The translations under genes and the position numbers were made by a program. This document shows positions 58,705 through 64,000 of a stretch of 64,000 bases of DNA, piece after piece. The first letter of the stretch is position 1, and each line of letters begins with the position of its first letter. The notes beneath the pieces were generated by a model. The model was not told where the DNA came from, made no database searches, and worked only from the letters and a program-made list of their open reading frames with translations. Source of the DNA: Youngiibacter fragilis 232.1 (GTDB taxonomy: Bacteria > Bacillota > Clostridia > Clostridiales > Clostridiaceae); contig NZ_AXUN02000179.1 in the NCBI RefSeq assembly GCF_000495435.3, positions 51,890 through 115,889 on the forward strand, written 5' to 3'.

Positions 58705-58905
58705 CTAGAACAGAATATTGTCAATGGTATCAAAGGAACTCTGCTCATCAATTCCGTTGACTGTTTTATAAACCTTAAATAGCACCTGCAGTTTTTTCGG
58801 GGTACTGTTCCAAAACTGTTCCTCGCTCATTTGAAGAAGATTTGTTCCCAAATAGAAAAGCCACTCCCAGTCCCATGTATCAGAACTTAAGTGGCTTTCG
58901 CTTCC
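58705..58905 (-). CDS. Tail assembly chaperone frameshift extension, prophage B
   Basis: The open frame, again 66 codons, is reached from the G-like gene by -1 slippage at 58902-58908 and contains SDTWDWEWLFYLGTNLLQMS. It matches the prophage A frame (720-920) in length and protein. It has no start or ribosome site of its own. As in lambda GT the fused product would be made at low level and tie the tape measure to the tail tube subunits. Confidence 0.75.
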   Translation of the reverse strand, partial: GSESHLSSDTWDWEWLFYLGTNLLQMSEEQFWNSTPKKLQVLFKVYKTVNGIDEQSSFDTIDNILF

Positions 58906-59222
58906 CCCGAGGCATCCTCCGCCTCCGGCATAGCTTTGCTTAGCGCTTCGTTGATTGCTGTCCCGAGCCTTTCTAAATCATTCAAGCCCAACTGCTCGCC
59001 CACGGTTTTTAAGGTTATTTCCTCATCCTCAACCTTCACTGCGGCATAGATGAGCGCCCTGACCGCTTTAAGCTTCATGCTCTGCAAATCATCAAAAGCG
59101 GTGTTCAGATCCCCATAAACTTCCTCCAATTCGCAGAAAGTGTTCATATCCAGCTTCAACTCATACTCTTTATCACCCAGTTTGAATTTAATTCCTTTAT
59201 TTTTTAGTTCAGCTGCTTTCAA
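58887..59222 (-). CDS. Tail assembly chaperone (G-like), prophage B
   Basis: A 111-residue homologue of 902-1237 (MKAAELKNKGIKFKLGDKEY). Like that copy it starts with TTG behind GGAG. Differences from prophage A are scattered, mostly conservative (LDMNTFCELEEVYGDLNTAF). It lies between the major tail and tape measure genes. Confidence 0.8.
   Translation of the reverse strand: MKAAELKNKGIKFKLGDKEYELKLDMNTFCELEEVYGDLNTAFDDLQSMKLKAVRALIYAAVKVEDEEITLKTVGEQLGLNDLERLGTAINEALSKAMPEAEDASGEAKAT
58902..58908 (-). promoter_or_regulatory. Candidate -1 frameshift site, prophage B
   Basis: On the minus strand TCG GGG GAA, so GGGGGAA as in prophage A. Slip of GGG to GGG enters the frame 58705-58905. Confidence 0.6.
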
Positions 59223-59239
59223 GTACTATCAACTCCTTC

Positions 59240-59812
59240 CTACACAGCAGGCGTTGGCTCTGCGGGTACTGCTGTAAACCAAGCTGCAATAATGGTCTGG
59301 TCAATTCCGGTTTCATCTTCATCGGCGATAAATCTGAAGTTGCCGTCAAAATCCCTGGAAAAGAATGTGCCTTTGAGTTTGGCGCTTTTAGGCTGTGGCT
59401 TTTCTGCTTCAGTGTCATACTCATCTGTAGCCAGTTCGAATTTGCCTTTAAGCAGCCACACATAACGGTATTTTCCGTTGTGCTTCTTGGATTTAAACCC
59501 AAGTGCCAGTGTCGGCGCAATATCCTCTTTGCTTTCAATGAGAACACCCTTGACCACCTTCGCTCCCTGCAGGGTTGCCCTGCTTGTAAGCGACAGCTGG
59601 TTGAGTTCGATTTCCACATCAACGCTGTCGAAGGCTGCAATGATGTCCTCCACCGTATCATCTGAATAAATGTTTTCTGAATTCACTTTTGGCGAAAGCT
59701 TGGCGCTGACTGCCCTTTCCAGCTTGCTTGGTGCCGCATAGGTTGCGCCTGTCTCGTCATCGTCTGTGAGCAGCGCAATGTGTATATCTCTTAATCCAAT
59801 TTGTCTTGCCAT
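59240..59812 (-). CDS. Major tail (tube) protein, prophage B
   Basis: The 190-residue counterpart of 1254-1826 with the same start (MARQIGLRDIHIALLTDDD) and end (AVPAEPTPAV). Substitutions are few. Same GGAGG leader and gene order. Forms the siphovirus tail tube. Confidence 0.88.
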   Translation of the reverse strand: MARQIGLRDIHIALLTDDDETGATYAAPSKLERAVSAKLSPKVNSENIYSDDTVEDIIAAFDSVDVEIELNQLSLTSRATLQGAKVVKGVLIESKEDIAPTLALGFKSKKHNGKYRYVWLLKGKFELATDEYDTEAEKPQPKSAKLKGTFFSRDFDGNFRFIADEDETGIDQTIIAAWFTAVPAEPTPAV

Positions 59813-60154
59813 TTAGTCGACCTCCTTTGATTCTAAATAGTAAAATTTGAGTCCCTTATGATAGAGGCCCGTATCCGGCTCGTAAAAATCCGCTTCATTA
59901 AGTCTTTGAAACCCTGCCGCAATAAGAAGTGCTTTTATATTGCTGGCTAACGTGGTGTAATCCGCTTTTGACCAGATATCCACTTGGACATAATGCCCGG
60001 TAAATGCTTCTTCATCTTCCTCGAATTCCTCACCGGACTGAAGGTATTCGTGAAAAGTGATATAGGTCGTATCTGATCCGGAATATTTCTGAAATCCTAC
60101 TGGAATGCCAAGGGGCTTTAATGTATCTATGACCAGTTTATTAATCAAGATCAC
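59813..60154 (-). CDS. Tail completion/terminator-like protein, prophage B
   Basis: A 113-residue homologue of 1830-2168 (VILINKLVIDTLKPLGIPVG). The start is GTG at 60154, which aligns exactly with the ATG of prophage A and has the same GGGGGCTTG leader. The C-terminus has one extra Asp. It overlaps the gp10-like gene by 14 bases. Confidence 0.8.
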   Translation of the reverse strand: MILINKLVIDTLKPLGIPVGFQKYSGSDTTYITFHEYLQSGEEFEEDEEAFTGHYVQVDIWSKADYTTLASNIKALLIAAGFQRLNEADFYEPDTGLYHKGLKFYYLESKEVD

Positions 60155-60539
60155 CAAGCCCCCTTTCCAGTTCCTCTTTAATTACTTCATTGATTTTCTT
60201 TTTGTTCTCCAACACCGAATTCTCCGCCCAATGTTGCGCTGGAATCTTTGATGTACCCCATTCGGTAAATTTCGAATAGAAGAACTCCGAATTATCACCT
60301 TTGTTTGGGCCGATTGTAACAAAGTCCACACCATTTTCGCTTTCAATCTCCGACACCTTGATGTTGTCAGCCATGTGCTTTTTAGTAAGCTCTGATCTTG
60401 GAGCTTTCTCTTCCATGCTGCTTTTGACCATTGAACCGGCTTTGTCCAGTGCCTTCTTTTTGATCTCTGTTCCCTGGCTTCCCAGCTTGTTCACTCTATC
60501 GATGAGCTCCTGCATGCCTTCCAATTCAATCTTAGCCAT
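60141..60539 (-). CDS. HK97 gp10-like head-tail joining protein, prophage B
   Basis: A 132-residue copy of 2155-2553 (MAKIELEGMQELIDRVNKLG). The start at 60539 is set by a GGAGG site; the longer frame from 60800 shadows the head-closure gene. Same neighbours as in prophage A. Confidence 0.85.
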   Translation of the reverse strand: MAKIELEGMQELIDRVNKLGSQGTEIKKKALDKAGSMVKSSMEEKAPRSELTKKHMADNIKVSEIESENGVDFVTIGPNKGDNSEFFYSKFTEWGTSKIPAQHWAENSVLENKKKINEVIKEELERGLGDLD

Positions 60540-60867
60540 CCGGTTCCACCTCCATTGCCTGAATCTCGATATACCGATTCCTGTACTTAATGTTATCAAT
60601 GGCAGTGATGTTGTAGCTCTTTCCTTGAAAAAGGATTTGCATGGTCTGATCAACCCCGGCCAAAAATCTGATCGTGAATTTGACTGTGTTTTCTGCCTGG
60701 ACTGCTTTTGCTTCGAAGTATTCCTTGCCATGAAGATTTGTGACTGCCGCCCATACTGTTCTATACTCCTCTGGCTCCTCAATTTCGAAGCCATTCTCAT
60801 TGATCACAGGCAAAATCCTTCGAATAGTGATACGATGCCTGAGTTCTCCAATATGCATCTTTACCAC
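60532..60867 (-). CDS. Head closure protein, prophage B
   Basis: A 111-residue head-tail adaptor similar to 2540-2881 (MHIGELRHRITIRRILPVIN). It is two residues shorter. The start is a GTG, with an ATG three codons in as alternative. It overlaps the connector gene by 7 bases. Confidence 0.85.
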   Translation of the reverse strand: MVKMHIGELRHRITIRRILPVINENGFEIEEPEEYRTVWAAVTNLHGKEYFEAKAVQAENTVKFTIRFLAGVDQTMQILFQGKSYNITAIDNIKYRNRYIEIQAMEVEPDG

Positions 60868-61145
60868 CCATCCTTCCGGTATGCGAACAGCAACCTTTTC
60901 AGAAGATCAATCATTGCCTTCATGTCCAAGGTTTCGCGCTGCTCGTATAGATTACCAATTGCATAGAGGACCGCTTGCTTCACTGTTTCTGGAACCTCAA
61001 GAAATTCTGAAACCGGAAAACGCAGGATGTCCTCGCAAAGCTCCTCTGCGGCATTGATACAATCAGAGATGAGCGTATTGTCCTCATCACCATCGACTTT
61101 CAAATATAACTTTGCTTCTTCAAGTGTAACAACCAACACACCCAC
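60861..61145 (-). CDS. Head-tail connector protein, prophage B
   Basis: A 94-residue connector (MGVLVVTLEEAKLYLKVDG) equivalent to 2875-3159, with AAEELCEDILRFPVSEFLEV conserved. Same length and spacing to neighbours as in prophage A. Confidence 0.87.
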   Translation of the reverse strand: MGVLVVTLEEAKLYLKVDGDEDNTLISDCINAAEELCEDILRFPVSEFLEVPETVKQAVLYAIGNLYEQRETLDMKAMIDLLKRLLFAYRKDGW

Positions 61146-61154
61146 CTCCCCTCA

Positions 61155-61376
61155 TTATTCAGTAGCCATAAGCCCTGCGGCTTTGAGTTTGGCAAGCAGA
61201 GCGTTAAAATCAACGACCAGTCCTGCAATTGTTGATGCAACGCTATCCGCCTGAAACGCGGCAGGTGTAAAATCAGAGGGCAGCCCAATAACCTGGCCAC
61301 CCTCTGCAATCTCAAGTGTTCCACCAATGACGGTTTTCTCTCCGCCCTGTTCTGTATAATTCTTGACGTTACTCAT
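61155..61376 (-). CDS. Head fibre-like small protein, prophage B
   Basis: A 73-residue copy of 3169-3390, identical over the first 22 residues and with few changes after. Assigned by similarity to head-fibre-type proteins and by place behind the capsid gene. Confidence 0.7.
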   Translation of the reverse strand: MSNVKNYTEQGGEKTVIGGTLEIAEGGQVIGLPSDFTPAAFQADSVASTIAGLVVDFNALLAKLKAAGLMATE

Positions 61377-61386
61377 TCTCTTTCAC

Positions 61387-62586
61387 CTACGCTTTCTGCT
61401 GAAGCACCTTGATGGCTTCAGGAAGGATCAGCTTTCCATCTACTCTCTGGGTTGCCTTGAATCCGACCTGGCCTGTAGCAGCGAAAAGCTCATTCAGCCT
61501 CTGGAAGGACCTACCCTGTCTGTCAGCTACCCAGTAATATCCAAAGTCACCGAAAGCGATGGACTTTGCTCCGGCGGCAATTGTAGGAACATATACTGAT
61601 GTCTTGACTGGTCTATTCAAGATAGTGTCCGGCTGCCCCTCCTGAATTGAAGGCTGCCAAATGTACTGTCCGTTACCATCCTTCAGCTTTCTAATTGCCT
61701 TGACGGTTGCATCGTTCATGATGAATATTGCGTTCTTTCTGTAAGGTGATTTCAAGCTGTAGAACAAATCCATAACCTCATCAATCGTGATGGCAGTCGC
61801 AGATGCTGCTGTGATGCCAAGCTGCGCACCGCCAGTGCCATTGAAGATTCCTGTAGGCTTACCAGTGCCATCCCCGATGAAGAACGATTCTTCTTCCTTT
61901 GCCCCAATTCTTCTAGCGAACTCCCTGGCGATATAGCTCTCCAAATTAAAAACACTATCATTAAGGAGTTCTTCCGAAACCTTAATCATAGTGGCTAATT
62001 TGTAAGCACCGATTGAAACCTGCCCGAAAGCATCATCCGCTTCTGGGATTTGTCCTTCTTCATCTACCCATGACGCCGTTCCCTTGGATGCGACGACAGG
62101 AATTTTTCTATCCCCTGAGGAAGTTGTGATGACCTTTGCCATTGTTCTAAAGATGTTCTCTTCATCCAAGGCCTCAATCAATGTCCTCTCGAATTCGTCC
62201 GGTACCAAGTATCCTCCTTCGGAGTCAGTACCAATCTGCAGGGCGTTCTGTACATCATAGCTATTCTTGTTTCTCATAGCTTTCCAGAAAGCTTGATTAT
62301 AGGAATCGGATGCTCGACCCTTCTTCATCTCCCCCGTCTGACTTGCTCCAGGCTGATTAGTAATCGGTAAAGATGTGGGACGGGAAAGTTCTGCATCGAT
62401 AGATGCCTGACGCTCCAGTCGCTCAATTTCTTTGCCGAGGTTCATAACATCCGTCTCCATCTTTTCGTAGGTTTCAGTATCTACGGCTGAGAGTATGCCG
62501 TCAGTCCCTCTCTTGCTGTCTAAAAAGGCTTTTGCCCCTTCCCATGCTTTAGCGCGTTTTTCTCTAAGTTCAAGAATTGTGTTCAT
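61387..62586 (-). CDS. HK97-fold major capsid protein, prophage B
   Basis: A 399-residue capsid protein, the counterpart of 3401-4600. It has the same delta region and body. Differences cluster in residues 60-95 and 150-180 (for example SLPITNQPGASQTGEMKKGR), while the C-terminal half is nearly invariant. The DNA differs at many third positions, so the copies are not a recent duplication. Confidence 0.96.
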   Translation of the reverse strand: MNTILELREKRAKAWEGAKAFLDSKRGTDGILSAVDTETYEKMETDVMNLGKEIERLERQASIDAELSRPTSLPITNQPGASQTGEMKKGRASDSYNQAFWKAMRNKNSYDVQNALQIGTDSEGGYLVPDEFERTLIEALDEENIFRTMAKVITTSSGDRKIPVVASKGTASWVDEEGQIPEADDAFGQVSIGAYKLATMIKVSEELLNDSVFNLESYIAREFARRIGAKEEESFFIGDGTGKPTGIFNGTGGAQLGITAASATAITIDEVMDLFYSLKSPYRKNAIFIMNDATVKAIRKLKDGNGQYIWQPSIQEGQPDTILNRPVKTSVYVPTIAAGAKSIAFGDFGYYWVADRQGRSFQRLNELFAATGQVGFKATQRVDGKLILPEAIKVLQQKA

Positions 62587-62606
62587 ATAAATTTTCCTCC
62601 TTAATT

Positions 62607-63299
62607 TTAGTGAGCCAGCAGGCTCAGTCTTTTTTCTAGCTGTTCAATTGGTGTTTTGTTTTCAGGCTTAGGTGGGATAAGTTTTGAGAGCAAAGAGTTT
62701 GTCACCGCTGAACGTGAAAACATCATGGCTTCTAACGGTTCCTTCTGTTTATCCTCATCACCGTCAAACAGGATTTTATCTGCAAAGCCTAGTTCCACTG
62801 CTTTCTTGGCATTGAACCAGGACTCAGCATCCATCAGATGTGAAAGCTTAGACCTTGATAGTCCAGTCTTGATCTCATAGGCGTTCATAATGCTTTCCTT
62901 AACTTCGGCGAGCATCTCGCTTGCTTTCTGCATCTCACTGGAATCACCAATGGCAACAGTCATGGGATTGTGGATCATCATCATGGCCACCGGAGACATC
63001 AAAACCTCCGTACCAGCCATCGCTATGACCGAAGCCGCTGAAGCAGCGAGTCCATCAATTTTGACTTTCACATTGCCCTGGTAGTCCATCAGCATGTTGT
63101 AGATTTGCGCTGCACTAAAGACATCTCCGCCTGGGGAATTAATCCAAACAGTAATATCACCGGTACAGGAATTCAGTTCATCCTTAAACATTTTTGGAGT
63201 AACCTCATCTCCATACCAGGTTTCATCCGAAATCTCCCCGTTGAGAAACAGGGTCCTTCCGGCTTCATTGCTTACCCAATTCCAAAATTTACGTTTCAT
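62607..63299 (-). CDS. Head maturation protease, ClpP-related, prophage B
   Basis: A 230-residue homologue of 4620-5321 with INSPGGDVFSAAQIYNML, AASAASVIAMAGTEVLMSP and MMIHNPMT. The region around residue 190 (FDGDEDKQKEPLEAMMF) is shorter and different. Unlike prophage A it does not overlap the portal gene; the gap is 9 bases. Confidence 0.95.
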   Translation of the reverse strand: MKRKFWNWVSNEAGRTLFLNGEISDETWYGDEVTPKMFKDELNSCTGDITVWINSPGGDVFSAAQIYNMLMDYQGNVKVKIDGLAASAASVIAMAGTEVLMSPVAMMMIHNPMTVAIGDSSEMQKASEMLAEVKESIMNAYEIKTGLSRSKLSHLMDAESWFNAKKAVELGFADKILFDGDEDKQKEPLEAMMFSRSAVTNSLLSKLIPPKPENKTPIEQLEKRLSLLAH

Positions 63300-63308
63300 A
63301 TCGTTGTA

Positions 63309-64000
63309 TCACTTCCTTTCTGTTAAGTTTGAGTTGCCGGTAGATTGCTCACCTGTGTTTGCAAAAGCACCGGCATCTTTGAGCTTTGTCATATTGCCGT
63401 TTATGAGATACAAGTCTCCTCCCTCATCTTCAGAAATAGAATTCATATCCTCCATCTCGCGGATGTCGTTTGCAGATAGCCAGCCGTTTTGCCTTCCAAT
63501 TGAGTAGCCATTCATACGGCTCTGGTAATCGCCTCGAAGCAGTCCGTCAACATTAAGTTTGATGAAATATTCGCTTTTCTCCTTAGGCAGCAGCAGTGAC
63601 CGTTGCAATGCCTGCTCCCACCGAATCACCCATGGATCAAGGGTATACTTCACAAATTCAAGTGACTGCTGCTCAATATTGGAAAAGCTAGACTTTTCAA
63701 GATCTCCCACCATGTGTGGAGGGATTCTGTACAGCCTTGCAATCTCATTGATCTGGAATTTTCGTGTTTCCAGAAACTGAGCTTCTTCCGGCGGGATACC
63801 GATCTGCTGGTATTTCATCCCCTCTTCCAGAACAGCCACCTTGTGGGCATTATTTGTTCCCCGGTACACTTCATTCCAGGAGTCACGGACCTTCTTGGGG
63901 TCTTTTAATACACCGGGATGCTCGAGAACTCCGCCAGGGTTGGCTCCATTAGCAAAGAAACTGGCGCCATATTCTTCACAAGCTAGTACTATGTAACATT
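63309..64000 (-). CDS. Phage portal protein, prophage B (C-terminal part, cut by window edge)
   Basis: The frame is open from the right edge to 63309 and gives 230 codons. From ACEEYGASFFANGANPGGV onward it matches the prophage A portal (5318-6601) closely, including YRIPPHMVGDLEKSSFSN. The last 15 or so bases of the window (codons for CYIV) no longer match prophage A. The C-terminal tail after LKDAGAFANTG differs too. The start lies outside. Confidence 0.92.
   Translation of the reverse strand, partial: CYIVLACEEYGASFFANGANPGGVLEHPGVLKDPKKVRDSWNEVYRGTNNAHKVAVLEEGMKYQQIGIPPEEAQFLETRKFQINEIARLYRIPPHMVGDLEKSSFSNIEQQSLEFVKYTLDPWVIRWEQALQRSLLLPKEKSEYFIKLNVDGLLRGDYQSRMNGYSIGRQNGWLSANDIREMEDMNSISEDEGGDLYLINGNMTKLKDAGAFANTGEQSTGNSNLTERK

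Larger units (their letters stand above)
57985..63985. repeat. Direct repeat of the head-tail module (partner 1-5994)
   Basis: Genes from tape measure to portal lie in the same order, strand and spacing as at 1-5994, with a coordinate offset of about 57,985. Nucleotide differences are mainly at third codon positions, and the left copy is more GC-rich at these. This shows two related prophages in one orientation. Confidence 0.9.

Noticed and set aside
1..64000. CRISPR arrays, rRNA and tRNA genes
   Set aside because: Scanning by eye showed no regularly spaced direct repeats and no cloverleaf or rRNA-like segments; a covariance-model search was not possible.

Overview
The window looks like a chromosomal stretch of an anaerobic, low-GC Bacillota (Clostridia-type) bacterium carrying two related siphovirus prophages, a defence-type operon and an AT-rich lipid-related gene cluster. 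Reasons: AGGAGG-type ribosome sites throughout, Firmicutes phage families (DUF2800, DUF2815, DUF1492, ReqiPepy-like tail protein, large serine recombinases), and DegV, CmpB, patatin and TetR genes typical of clostridia. I recognise no tRNA, rRNA or CRISPR array, and the species cannot be named from sequence alone.

Region 1 (1-18507, minus strand) is prophage A, read right to left: DUF4406 protein, PrimPol/SF3 helicase, VRR nuclease, SNF2 helicase, DUF1492 regulator, a terminator, HNH endonuclease, small terminase, SAM synthetase, ParB-fused DNA methylase, three small genes, large terminase, portal, ClpP-type protease, HK97 capsid, connectors, tail tube, frameshifted tail chaperones and the start of the tape measure (cut by the window edge). 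A divergent plus-strand block (18809-23264) carries DUF2800, DUF2815 and DNA polymerase I. The divergent region holds three copies of a near-palindromic 12-mer. A second repeat cluster, a possible replication origin, lies before the primase.

Region 2 (23575-34129, minus strand) is a single co-oriented operon behind a good sigma-A promoter. It contains an ABC-three-component (ABC-3C) conflict module (zinc/HNH-like protein, small middle component, DUF2326 SMC-like ATPase), a small Xre regulator and three different DNA methyltransferases, the last fused to a nuclease-like domain. I know of no named system with this layout, and it is the main candidate for a novel system. A lone plus-strand sigma-like gene (34403-34984) of the kind found on conjugative elements follows. 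Next come pieces of the 3' end of an rlmD/rumA-type 23S rRNA methyltransferase gene (35231-35379), probably integration scars.

Region 3 (35417-46233, minus strand) is AT-rich and lipid-themed: Mbeg1-like hydrolase, diacylglycerol kinase-like enzyme, HD protein, CmpB membrane protein, AarF/UbiB kinase, FabH, DegV, radical SAM/SPASM protein, patatin, a phasin-like coiled-coil protein and a TetR regulator. A 16-bp motif recurs in front of tetR, patatin, degV and the radical SAM gene, and in front of tetR it sits just downstream of a consensus promoter, suggesting one TetR regulon.

Region 4 (46669-64000, minus strand) is prophage B: two large serine recombinases flanking a short recombinase-like ORF, an SHOCT-like small protein, amidase, holin, tail fibre-region proteins, tape measure, and then a head-tail module colinear with the one at the left end of the window (offset about 57,985). 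The window ends inside the prophage B portal gene. The two prophages thus form long direct repeats about 58 kb apart.
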